This document shows positions 26,081 to 35,736 of a DNA stretch of 64,000 bases, in pieces. This DNA comes from Corynebacterium haematomassiliense. Lineage in GTDB: Bacteria; Actinomycetota; Actinomycetes; Mycobacteriales; Mycobacteriaceae. Under the pieces are notes generated by a model. It was not told the DNA's origin, did not search any database, and was given only the letters and a program-made list of their open reading frames with translations. Position 1 is the first letter of the stretch. The number at the start of each line of letters is the position of its first letter. Location: NCBI RefSeq assembly GCF_013978595.1, contig NZ_JACDTZ010000002.1, positions 372,001 to 436,000 of the forward strand. Direction: 5' to 3'. Made by a program: the position numbers and the translations under genes.

Positions 26081-27492
26081 GTCCCTTAGTGTGGTGTAAC
26101 GCTTGCTGATGGTGGGCCCTGGAAAATGTAGGGGCGGCCACCGCCAGTAACCTTTCGACTCAACTACCACATCTCACCGAAAGGCACATGACGATGACCG
26201 CTGCACCGCATTCTATCGACCCGACAACCTATCTGGATGATCTGCTCGCCCAAGCCTCCCCTGATCTGATGCGCCAGATGCTGCAAGGGTTTATCAACCA
26301 GATCCTCTCCGCCCAGGCCGACACCGTCTGCGGCGCCGAATACGGCGTCGCTTCCACCGAGCGGGTCAACCACCGCAACGGGTATCGCCACCGCGACCTC
26401 GACACCCGTGTCGGCACCATCGACGTGGCAGTGCCAAAGCTGCGCCACGGCGCGTTCTTCCCAGACTGGCTGTTAGAGCGCCGCTCACGGGCTGAACGGG
26501 CACTATCGACTGTGATCGCGACGTGCTATCTCAAAGGGGTCTCCACCCGCAGGATGAACGATCTGGTGGCAACCCTTGGCATTTCCAACCTGTCGAAATC
26601 CCAAGTCTCGCGCATGTCGGAAGAACTCGACGAGATGGTCGCCGACTTCAGAAACCGCCCACTCGACCCCGGCGGGTACGCCTACCTGTCATGCGACGCG
26701 TTGACAATCAAAGTGCGCGAAGGCGGCCGGGTGGTCAAATGCTGCGTGCTGCTTGCCACCGGGGTCAACGCCGACGGGTACCGCGAAATGCTCGGCATGC
26801 ACGTCGCCACCGCGGAATCCAACGCATCGTGGAAAGGCTTCTTCCAAGACCTAAAAGCCCGCGGGCTTCGCGGGGTCTTCCTGATCACCAGTGACGCCCA
26901 TGAGGGCATCCAGCACGCAATTTCCGAGGTGCTGCCTGACGCGTCGTGGCAGCGGTGCCGCACCCACTTCGCGAAAAACCTCTACGAAAAAGTCCCGAAA
27001 ACCCAGTGGCCGATGGTCTCTGCGATGTTCCAGACGATCTTCCAACAACCCGACGCCCAATCCACTTGGGCTCAAGCCCGCGAAGTCGTTGACCTGTTGG
27101 AGCCGAAGTTCCCCCAGGTTGCGGCCTATCTGGAGGAATCGCTCGATGAGGTGTTGGCGTTTACCGCAGCCCCGAAACCAGTCTGGACGAAGGTGTGGTC
27201 AAACAACCCCACCGAGCGGCTAAACCGGGAAATCCGCCGGCGCACCGATGTCGTGGGTATCTTCCCGAACCGCGAATCGATCATCCGGCTTGTCGGCGCG
27301 GTCCTCGCAGAGCAGCACGACGATTGGATCCAGCAAAAACGCTACATGTCACTGTCCGCACTCGAACAGACCAAACACCTCATGCACCAAACAGGAGGTG
27401 ATCATGGCAACCACCACCAGCTAACCGCCTAACAAAAACCCCGAACTTCATACCGAGCCGAAAGCACAAACGGCTACACCACTACACAGGAC
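26081..27492. mobile_element. IS256-family insertion sequence
   Basis: The ends align as imperfect inverted repeats: GTCCCTTAGTGTGGTGTA at 26081 inwards, and GTCC followed later by the same GTGGTGTA block on the other strand, ending at 27492. The transposase fills the interior. No clear target duplication was found. It sits 33 bp after hsdR. Confidence 0.75.
26188..27432 (+). CDS. IS256-family (mutator-type) transposase
   Basis: 414 aa, full length. DDE residues are visible as YLSCDALTIKV, ITSDAHEGI and NPTERLNREIRRR. The signature RCRTHFAKNL lies between the second and third. It has no frameshift, so the element may still be mobile. It is probably expressed from a promoter in its left end. 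Confidence 0.94.
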   Translation: MTMTAAPHSIDPTTYLDDLLAQASPDLMRQMLQGFINQILSAQADTVCGAEYGVASTERVNHRNGYRHRDLDTRVGTIDVAVPKLRHGAFFPDWLLERRSRAERALSTVIATCYLKGVSTRRMNDLVATLGISNLSKSQVSRMSEELDEMVADFRNRPLDPGGYAYLSCDALTIKVREGGRVVKCCVLLATGVNADGYREMLGMHVATAESNASWKGFFQDLKARGLRGVFLITSDAHEGIQHAISEVLPDASWQRCRTHFAKNLYEKVPKTQWPMVSAMFQTIFQQPDAQSTWAQAREVVDLLEPKFPQVAAYLEESLDEVLAFTAAPKPVWTKVWSNNPTERLNREIRRRTDVVGIFPNRESIIRLVGAVLAEQHDDWIQQKRYMSLSALEQTKHLMHQTGGDHGNHHQLTA

Positions 27493-27625
27493 TTGACCCT
27501 GAGTGTTTCGCACACTGAGCATGTTTGCTCGTTCTGGTGCATATTCGAGCACATCTATGATCACCCGTCGAGACATTGGCAACTACCCCCCGGTTGCTAG
27601 GACTCCGGGTGGTCCCTCTGATTGC

Positions 27626-27660
27626 AACCCGACCAAAGAGAAAATCTCTGGCCGGGTTTT
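27626..27660 (-). terminator. Terminator after the DJ-1-like gene
   Basis: The interrupted stem AACCCG...AGAG / CTCT...CGGGTT with an AAAAT loop lies just downstream of the stop at 27671 on the minus strand. Confidence 0.6.
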
Positions 27661-27670
27661 GCATTGCGGG

Positions 27671-28354
27671 CTATTCGCCCAGCACTTCCAGCACCGCTTC
27701 GCCGACCCCCGCCGCCGACGTCGGGTTTTGGCCGGTGATCAGGTTGCCGTCGACGACGACGTGCTTGGTCATCGGGATCTTGGCGGTGGTGTACTCGCCG
27801 GCTTGGTCGCGGAGTTTCTCTTCCAGGCTGAAGGGGACTTCCTCGGTGCGGCGGGCCAGTTTTTCTTCGGTCCAGGAGTAGCCGGTGACGTGGCGGCCGT
27901 CGAGAAGCTTGGCGCCGTTTGCGAGGGTGACGTCGAGCAGGCCGCACGGGCCGTGGCAGACCGCGGCAACGATCTTGTCTGCGTCGGCGAAGTGGGCGAC
28001 GGCATGTTTCACCTCGTCGGCCGCGAAGTCGAACATGGTGCCGTGGCCGCCGATGAGGTAGATGCCGGCGTAATCGTCGAGGTTCACATCCGTGATGGCC
28101 GGGGTGTCGTCGAGTTGGTCCATGAACTCGGGGTCCTCATAGCGCTTGTTGGTGCCGCCGAGCTGGATCACCGGGGTTTTCAGGCTCACTGGGTCGATGG
28201 GTACGGCGCCGCCGTCGACGCTGGCGAGGGTGACCTCGTGGCCGACTTCGGTGAGCACGTCGTAGAAGTGCGTGTACTCGCCGAGCCACATACCGGTGTG
28301 GATGCCGGAGTCGGTGTAGCGGTGGACACTGGTGGAAAGCGCAAGAAATTTCAT
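27671..28354 (-). CDS. DJ-1/PfpI (Hsp31-like) family protein
   Basis: 227 aa from ATG 28354 (ATG 28363 also possible). The nucleophile elbow AAVCHGPCGLL holds the conserved Cys, and an upstream Glu/Asp in GIYLIGGHGTMFDF completes the typical site. Relatives act as glyoxalase III, protein deglycase or chaperone in the cytoplasm. It is the first apparently native gene after the accessory island, transcribed towards it. Confidence 0.85.
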   Translation of the reverse strand: MKFLALSTSVHRYTDSGIHTGMWLGEYTHFYDVLTEVGHEVTLASVDGGAVPIDPVSLKTPVIQLGGTNKRYEDPEFMDQLDDTPAITDVNLDDYAGIYLIGGHGTMFDFAADEVKHAVAHFADADKIVAAVCHGPCGLLDVTLANGAKLLDGRHVTGYSWTEEKLARRTEEVPFSLEEKLRDQAGEYTTAKIPMTKHVVVDGNLITGQNPTSAAGVGEAVLEVLGE

Positions 28355-28396
28355 GCGCCCCATTGAACCACCAGCGCTCGGGCCGGCGCAGCGGGC

Positions 28397-28867
28397 CTAG
28401 GTGGCCGGGTTGCGGACCAGCAGGCGGTCCACCTGGTCCGCCAGGTCCGGGGCTTGCGTGTCAAAGTCGCCGGGCAGCTCCCGGTCCGCTTCGGCGATGG
28501 CGTCCGCGTCCGGCTCACCGGTGGCCATCGCTGCCTCAGCCGCGTCGAGCAGCCGCTGCAGGCGGGGCACGTTGAGCTGGTACGCGCCGTCGTGTTCCGG
28601 GCCTTCCACCGGGGCGAGCCAGCCGGTGGCGGTGAAGATGAACATGCGGGTTTCCAGCATGTTCGCCTTCAATCCGAGCTTGTCTTTCGGATCTCCCAGG
28701 CGCCGCACGTAACCCCTGCGGGCTTCGCGCACGGTGCCGTCGCTGTCCAGGACAGGTCCTGAGTGATCGTCAGCGTTACGCGCGATGTCGGCCAACATAT
28801 GCAGTTCTCGGGGGAAGAGCGACGGCGCTTTTGCGCAGTACACGGCGGCTCTCAATATCTCGCCCAA
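28397..28867 (-). CDS. Conserved hypothetical protein, 156 aa
   Basis: Starts at TTG 28867, supported by AAAGGAGG at 28872-28879 (5-nt spacing). The product looks soluble, helical and acidic, with no membrane segment, signal or known motif. It lies 42 nt upstream of the DJ-1-like gene on the same strand, so the two may be co-transcribed. The function is not recognised. Confidence 0.65.
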   Translation of the reverse strand: MGEILRAAVYCAKAPSLFPRELHMLADIARNADDHSGPVLDSDGTVREARRGYVRRLGDPKDKLGLKANMLETRMFIFTATGWLAPVEGPEHDGAYQLNVPRLQRLLDAAEAAMATGEPDADAIAEADRELPGDFDTQAPDLADQVDRLLVRNPAT

Positions 28868-28965
28868 GGGCGCCTCCTTTATGCGGTTGTGGTGGAACAG
28901 GCCGACATTATAATTTTCCGTCCGATCCCGGAGGCGACGGAATCGAACGGATGTGTGGGTGAGGG

Positions 28966-29520
28966 TTAGATGGACGACATGGCCGGGATGGACGAGCCGC
29001 GCAGCTTTGAGTTGAACGCGATGATGCGGCCGCGGTCGGCGTAAATGTCGTTAATCTTGCCGACGCGGATGATGCGGCTGAGCTCCCGGTCGCCGACGAA
29101 AAAGTTGCCCTTGGTGTCACTGGCGACGAACGTGGTGCCGTAGCGGCGCAGCTGCAGATTGCCCATCTTCGGGGCGCCGGCGAAGGCGTTGGTGTCGGCG
29201 CAGTCCCACGCGTCCCACTTACCCAGGTTCATGGCGTTGGCTTTGCCCTGGCCGGCGCACATGTGACCCGGCATGGTGTCCACCAGGCTGAGGCAGTGGA
29301 TGAAGTCCTGGCCGTCGATGGCGTAGACACCGCAGCGCACAGTGTCCTGTTGGTTGGAAAACGTGGCGTACGGCGGCTGCGCGGGCAGTGCGCCGTGGGC
29401 GGCGGGCCACTCCACGCGCCGGGGGTTGAAGCCCTCGTTGGCGGAGGCAGAGGTTGCGCCGGCGGATAGGGCGGCGGTGGCGGTGAAAGCGGCGATGACG
29501 CCGCGGAGAAGAGTGCGCAT
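28966..29520 (-). CDS. Secreted cysteine-containing protein (paralog A)
   Basis: 184 aa. A Sec signal peptide (about residues 1-27, ending SASA-N) precedes a compact domain with several cysteines, for example VRCGVYAIDG and GHMCAGQG. It shares the pattern A-T-Y/F-S-N...VRC..Y.I.G...C with the upstream neighbour, so the two are tandem paralogs. Corynebacteria have many such secreted proteins of unknown role. It starts 9 nt after the neighbour's stop, in one operon. Confidence 0.7.
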   Translation of the reverse strand: MRTLLRGVIAAFTATAALSAGATSASANEGFNPRRVEWPAAHGALPAQPPYATFSNQQDTVRCGVYAIDGQDFIHCLSLVDTMPGHMCAGQGKANAMNLGKWDAWDCADTNAFAGAPKMGNLQLRRYGTTFVASDTKGNFFVGDRELSRIIRVGKINDIYADRGRIIAFNSKLRGSSIPAMSSI

Positions 29521-29529
29521 GAGATTCTT

Positions 29530-29961
29530 CTAGAGCTTGAACAGCACCTGGTTGGTGGCGCCGGCGCGGATGACCGCGCGGGTGGCAATGTCCGCCACGT
29601 ACAGGTTGCCGGAGAAATCCGGGGCGATGTATGCGGAGCCGAGCTGCTTGACCTGCAGCGGGTTCAACTTCTGGGGCGGGTTGGTAAAGCCCTGGTTCCA
29701 GCAGTGGACAGCGGCGGATCCGTCACCGACGCTCACGGCTGGGGCGAGCTGCTCCGGCGGGTTGCACTCCGGCTGTGCCTTGCGTGCGGGGTCGGACACA
29801 CAGATGGTCTTCGTCGTGCCATGGATCTGGTAGATCTCGCAGCGGACGTCGCCCGAGGTGTTGGAGTAGGTGGCGATGTTGGCGGATGCGGCCGGCGCAA
29901 GCGCTGCGGCGGCGATGAGAGTGGCGGCGGTAACAATGGGGGCGGTCTTTGTGATCTGCAT
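29530..29961 (-). CDS. Secreted cysteine-containing protein (paralog B)
   Basis: 143 aa from ATG 29961. A signal peptide ends near ASA-N (residue 28). The mature domain contains ATYSNTSGDVRCEIYQIHG, then CVSD, PECNPP and VHCWNQ, that is four cysteines suited to two disulfides. It is a paralog of the downstream gene. A long upstream extension of this frame overlaps the thiF gene in another frame and is not coding. Confidence 0.72.
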   Translation of the reverse strand: MQITKTAPIVTAATLIAAAALAPAASANIATYSNTSGDVRCEIYQIHGTTKTICVSDPARKAQPECNPPEQLAPAVSVGDGSAAVHCWNQGFTNPPQKLNPLQVKQLGSAYIAPDFSGNLYVADIATRAVIRAGATNQVLFKL

Positions 29962-29978
29962 GACACGAGTATTGCAGT

Positions 29979-31079
29979 TTATGTCCAGCGTTGCACGCCT
30001 CCGGGCAAAGATTTCAAAGAAATCCCCAGTGTTTCGGCCAGCGCGCCATGCTTTTCGACGAACCCTTCGGAGCGCACACCACCAGCGCAATACACCACAA
30101 CCTCGTCGCCGGGGGAGAACTGCGCAAGCGCCCTCGACACCGCCTCCGGGTCCCGTTCTACCTCGCTGAGCGGGAGGTTTATCCCCGGCACGGGCAGATC
30201 CGCGATCGCCTTTTCGTGCGGTTCGCGTACGTCGAGGGAGGGGAGGTGGCGGGCCGTGAGGGCGTCGAAAAGCTCTTGCCCTTCGGTGTTCACGGTGCAT
30301 GCCTCGGCGTAGGTGCCCAGGTGGGTGGCGAGCTCGCGCGCCGGGTCGCGGGTGACGGTGAAGCGGCGGATGGTGGCGGAAAGCGCGTCGTACATGTGCA
30401 GCCGGCCGATGCGCACCTCGCCGATGCCCGCGAGGAGCTTCACCGCCTCGGTGGACATCAGCGAGCCGACCACCGACGTGGTCACGCCGAGCACACCGGC
30501 GGTGGCGCAGTCCGGCACGGAATCCGCGTCGGGCTGGGTGGGGTAGAGGTCGCGCAGCCCCACCCCGTCCGCGGGCGCGCCGGGGCCGGAGTGCCACAGG
30601 GCGATGTCGCCGCGGTAGCGCAGCACCGAGCCCCACAACAGCGGCGTGCCGGTGATCTCGGCGGCGTCGGCGGCGAGGAACTTGGTGGCGAAGGTGTCGG
30701 AGCCGTCGATGAGCAGGTCGATGCCGTCGAGCGCCTCGATGAAGTTGTCGGGCGTCAGCCGGTCGAAGTAGGTGGTCACTTCGATGCCCGGCTGTAGGGC
30801 GCGTAGTTTTTCGGCGGCCACGTCGACCTTCCTGCGGCCCACATCGTCCGCGCCGAAGAGGATCTGGCGGTGGATGTTGGTCAGGTCCACCGTGTCGTCG
30901 TCCCACACTGTGATGTGCCCGACACCGGTAGCCGCCAGCGTCTGCATGATCGGGCAGCCCAACCCGCCCGCACCGATGACCAGCACGTGGGCGTCGTGCA
31001 GGCGCTGCTGTTGCTCCGGGCCGAAGCCGGGCAGGTTCATCTGGCGCGCGGTGCGCTTGAGTTCTTGCTCCGGCAGCAT
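29979..31079 (-). CDS. thiF: ThiF/MoeB-type adenylyltransferase fused to a rhodanese domain
   Basis: 366 aa. The N-terminal E1-like domain (about 1-245) has the nucleotide motif GAGGLGCP and the DCATAGVLG region; it would adenylate the ThiS C-terminal glycine. The C-terminal rhodanese domain (about 265-366) has YCAGGVRS with the persulfide Cys, so the sulfur carrier and activator are in one chain. The CxxC zinc pairs of MoeB/ThiF are not visible (RDPARELA where CxxC is expected). It follows thiG directly (the gene ends of 31079 and 31080 abut). Confidence 0.88.
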   Translation of the reverse strand: MLPEQELKRTARQMNLPGFGPEQQQRLHDAHVLVIGAGGLGCPIMQTLAATGVGHITVWDDDTVDLTNIHRQILFGADDVGRRKVDVAAEKLRALQPGIEVTTYFDRLTPDNFIEALDGIDLLIDGSDTFATKFLAADAAEITGTPLLWGSVLRYRGDIALWHSGPGAPADGVGLRDLYPTQPDADSVPDCATAGVLGVTTSVVGSLMSTEAVKLLAGIGEVRIGRLHMYDALSATIRRFTVTRDPARELATHLGTYAEACTVNTEGQELFDALTARHLPSLDVREPHEKAIADLPVPGINLPLSEVERDPEAVSRALAQFSPGDEVVVYCAGGVRSEGFVEKHGALAETLGISLKSLPGGVQRWT

Positions 31080-33114
<2,035 letters not shown>

Positions 33115-33208
33115 GCTTGACAGGGTAGCGCTTCTCCCGTGCTGTTTTGCGAATTTCGATACCGTGGCAGGTGCACGTGTGACAGACGAGATTCAAGGAG
33201 AGTGCAAC

Positions 33209-33583
33209 ATGTTCATCCGATCCCGTGAAGACGTCGACACCGTCGAATGGGGCGGCGGCACCAGCGAACGCCTGCTCACCGCCCGCGACAACATGGGGTT
33301 CGCCGTCGCCCACACCGTGGTCCGCGCTGGCACCGAATCCAAACTGGAATACCGCAACCACCTCGAGGCCTGCTACTGCATCGCCGGCTCCGGGGAGGTC
33401 GAAGACACCGACGGCAACATCTACCCCATCACCCCGGGCACCATCTACGTGCTGGACGAGCACGACCCGCACTACCTGCGCGGCGGCAAGGACGAGGACC
33501 TCGTGCTGGTGTCCGTGTTCAACCCGGCGATTACCGGTGACGAGGTGCACGAGCTCACCGGCGACGGGTTCAGCTCGTACTAG
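33209..33583 (+). CDS. ectC: L-ectoine synthase EctC (lone gene)
   Basis: 124 aa from ATG 33209, with AAGGAG at 33195-33200. It is a cupin-fold enzyme that cyclises N-gamma-acetyl-diaminobutyrate to ectoine. The family signatures MFIRSREDV, LEACYCIAGSGEVE and DEHDPHYLRGG are clear. The length is slightly below the usual 128-137 aa. ectA and ectB are absent from the window. The gene sits inverted between thiO and thiE, overlapping the thiE 3' end by 4 nt. A BCCT carrier for compatible solutes lies 2 kb away. Confidence 0.93.
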   Translation: MFIRSREDVDTVEWGGGTSERLLTARDNMGFAVAHTVVRAGTESKLEYRNHLEACYCIAGSGEVEDTDGNIYPITPGTIYVLDEHDPHYLRGGKDEDLVLVSVFNPAITGDEVHELTGDGFSSY

Positions 33584-34245
33584 CTGGTGGCTGCGTGGTC
33601 CTGCGCGCCGCGGTCGAATTCGGCGATCACGCGCTCGCAGTACGCCTTCGCGTCGTCGGCGTGCATGATGCCGCGCACGATGGCCAGCCCGTCCACGCCC
33701 GCGCGGGCCAGGTCGTAGGCGTCGTCGGCGGTGACGTCGCCGATGGCCACCAGCGGCAGCTCGGAGGCGGCCACCAGCTCCGGGTAGCCGTCCAGCCCGA
33801 TCGGAGCGCGTCCGGAATCCTTCGTCGGGGTGGCGCGGAACGGCCCGCAGCCGATGTAGTCGATCACGTCCTTGTGCTCGTTGGCGGCCTGGACCAGCTC
33901 TAACGTTCCGGTGGTCAGACCGATGATCGCGTCCGGCCCGAGCAACTCGCGCACCACTCGCACGTCCAGGTCGTCCTGGCCGACGTGGACGCCGGAAATG
34001 CCTTCGTGGCGGAGGGCGGCGGCGACGTCGGCGCGGTCGTCGATAAGCACATGTGTTTGCGGGTTGACGGAGTGGACAGCCTCGGCGACGGCGCGGGAGA
34101 GCGCGTAGAGCTCGCGCGCGGTGATCGGCTTCGAGCGCACCTGGATCACACCCGCGCCGCCGGCGGCGGCCTGGCGGGCGCGCTCCACGACGTCCGGGCC
34201 CTGGCCAGTGACGAAGTAGCAGCGCAGGTCAAGCGGCTTAGTCAC
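33580..34245 (-). CDS. thiE: Thiamine-phosphate synthase ThiE
   Basis: 221 aa. A TIM barrel that joins HMP-PP and thiazole phosphate. Motifs VIQVRSKPI, LIDDRADVA, GVHVGQDDLD and DYIGCGPFRATPTKD are all typical. Its start overlaps the stop of the small SAP-like gene by 8 nt. It is separated from thiO by the inverted ectC. Confidence 0.95.
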   Translation of the reverse strand: MTKPLDLRCYFVTGQGPDVVERARQAAAGGAGVIQVRSKPITARELYALSRAVAEAVHSVNPQTHVLIDDRADVAAALRHEGISGVHVGQDDLDVRVVRELLGPDAIIGLTTGTLELVQAANEHKDVIDYIGCGPFRATPTKDSGRAPIGLDGYPELVAASELPLVAIGDVTADDAYDLARAGVDGLAIVRGIMHADDAKAYCERVIAEFDRGAQDHAATS

Positions 34246-34489
34246 GCAGCGCCTCGATCAGCTCGTCCTTGGTCATCTCGGAGCGGCCCTCGATGTCGAG
34301 CTCCTGGGCGCGTTTATACAGCTCGTCTTTGGTCCAGTCCTCGTAGGAGCCGGACTCGCCGCCGCGCTCGCCGACTTTGGAGCGGCCGTCGCGCGCCGCC
34401 GCGTTGGCGATGGCGGCCGCCTTGGACTTGGAGTTGCCCTCGCGCAGCAGGGCCTCGTAGAGCTCGGGATCCTTGATCGAATCAGCCAT
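34238..34489 (-). CDS. Small Rho-N/SAP-like protein (DUF7218-type)
   Basis: 83 aa, highly charged. The C-terminal WTKDELYKRAQELDIEGRSE and MTKDELIEALRD form a helix-extended-loop-helix of the Rho N-terminal/SAP type, suggesting nucleic-acid binding. The N-terminal KSKAAAIANAAAR is Ala-rich and helical. A weak -10 (TAGGCT, 34497-34502 complement) 7 nt upstream suggests a leaderless start. It is probably co-transcribed with thiE. Confidence 0.8.
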   Translation of the reverse strand: MADSIKDPELYEALLREGNSKSKAAAIANAAARDGRSKVGERGGESGSYEDWTKDELYKRAQELDIEGRSEMTKDELIEALRD

Positions 34490-34499
34490 GGCTGCCAGC

Positions 34500-35426
34500 C
34501 TAGACCGTCATCGGGCCGGTGCGGGTGGGATGTCCCAGCGGCTCCACGTGCACGATGGTTTCCGCGCCGCCGAGGGCTTCGGCCACGCCGGCCTCGATCG
34601 CGTCGGCGTGGTCGTGGGCGTGGGAAACGGACCAGTCGCCGGGGACCTGCATGACCAGGTTGACCATGCGCTCGCGCCCGGCCGCGGTGGTGCGCACCGA
34701 AGTGAACTTCACGCCGTTGGCGGCGGCGTACTCGTCCAAGTAGGCGTGGACGATCTGGTTTTCTTCCTTCGGCAGCGACTCCGCCAGCAGGCCCAGGATC
34801 GCGCCCTTGAGCAGCTTGTAGCCGGTGAACATGATGTTCGCGCCCACCACCAGCGCCACGATCGGGTCAAGGGGCTGCCAGCCGGTCAGCCACACCAGCG
34901 CCATGCCGACGATGACGCCGACGGTGGTCCAGACGTCGGTGAGCAAATGGTGCCCGTCGGCATCCAGGGCGGTGGAGCGGTACTTTTTGCCCGCACGGAT
35001 GAGCGCCACGCCGACCGCGCCGTTGATCGCGGTGGCCACGACGGAAAATGCCAGGCCGATGCCGAGCTGCTCCACCGGCACCGGGTGGATCAGCCTGTCC
35101 ACGGCGGTGACGATGATGGCCACCGACGCAAGCAGGATCAGCGAGCCCTCCACCTGCGCTGAGAAGTACTCGGCGCGGGCGTGGCCGAAGTGGTGGTTGG
35201 CGTCCGCGGGCTTCGCCGACAGCTTCAGCGCCCACAGACCCACGGCGGCGGCGATGAGGTTGATGCCGGATTCGATGGCGTCTGAAAGAAAGCCCACCGA
35301 GCCCGTCACCCAGGCGGCGGTCGCCTTCAACACAATGGTCAGCACCGCTGCAGCGATGGAAAGCCATATGAATCGTTCGAGGAGTTTTTGCTCGTTATCT
35401 GCCACGGTATTCGCCACGGTTGTCAT
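34500..35426 (-). CDS. Cation diffusion facilitator (CDF) metal transporter
   Basis: 308 aa from ATG 35426. It has six membrane helices plus a cytoplasmic C-terminal domain. Metal-site motifs include SDAIESGIN (helix 2), NHHFGHARAE and DADGHHLLTDVW (helix 5 HxxxD). The family exports Zn(II), Fe(II), Mn(II) or Cd(II) by proton antiport; the HxxxD set points to a zinc or broad subgroup, but specificity cannot be fixed. It appears to be a single-gene unit. Confidence 0.9.
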   Translation of the reverse strand: MTTVANTVADNEQKLLERFIWLSIAAAVLTIVLKATAAWVTGSVGFLSDAIESGINLIAAAVGLWALKLSAKPADANHHFGHARAEYFSAQVEGSLILLASVAIIVTAVDRLIHPVPVEQLGIGLAFSVVATAINGAVGVALIRAGKKYRSTALDADGHHLLTDVWTTVGVIVGMALVWLTGWQPLDPIVALVVGANIMFTGYKLLKGAILGLLAESLPKEENQIVHAYLDEYAAANGVKFTSVRTTAAGRERMVNLVMQVPGDWSVSHAHDHADAIEAGVAEALGGAETIVHVEPLGHPTRTGPMTV

Positions 35427-35526
35427 CCCTCTCAAGCCCGCGTTGCAGAGGCTGAGCCTAGCAAATCGGTACCGTGGTTCGAACACACCGCAAATCACTT
35501 AATAAAGCTAAGGAAGGTTTTTCACT

Positions 35527-35694
35527 ATGGGCCGTTGGGTCGTCGCAATCGCTGGTGCCGTCATTGGCGCGCTGTTTTTCGGTTGGCTGCTGCAGATGCT
35601 GGGGGTGACCGGCATCCTCTACACCGTCGGCGTGCTGGTGGGCTCAGCTGTCACGTCTTCTCTCGCCGGCACGCTGATCAAGCCCGGCCGCTAA
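35527..35694 (+). CDS. Small hydrophobic membrane protein, 55 aa
   Basis: The frame from ATG 35527 to TAA 35694 encodes two membrane helices rich in Gly, Ala, Val and Leu, ending in a basic tail (LIKPGR). AAGGAAGG at 35510-35517 is a usable ribosome-binding site. It resembles GlsB/YeaQ-size proteins but has no firm family match. It lies 42 nt before the BCCT gene and may be a co-expressed accessory. Confidence 0.65.
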   Translation: MGRWVVAIAGAVIGALFFGWLLQMLGVTGILYTVGVLVGSAVTSSLAGTLIKPGR

Positions 35695-35736
35695 CGCCGG
35701 ACGCTAACCAGACCAAAACCCTAGATAGGACCACGC

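Noticed and set aside
8573..27625. Classic integrase/att-bounded genomic island at the tRNA-fMet gene
   Set aside because: No tyrosine integrase and no second copy of the tRNA 3' end was found, so integration at the tRNA is only a possibility.
29979..30906. N-terminal extension of the secreted paralog B through the thiF region
   Set aside because: The in-frame upstream sequence is Arg/Pro/His-rich shadow of thiF; the ATG at 29961 gives a perfect signal peptide.
33115..33208. Second TPP riboswitch upstream of thiO
   Set aside because: None of the conserved CTGAGA or ACCTG elements is present in the gap.
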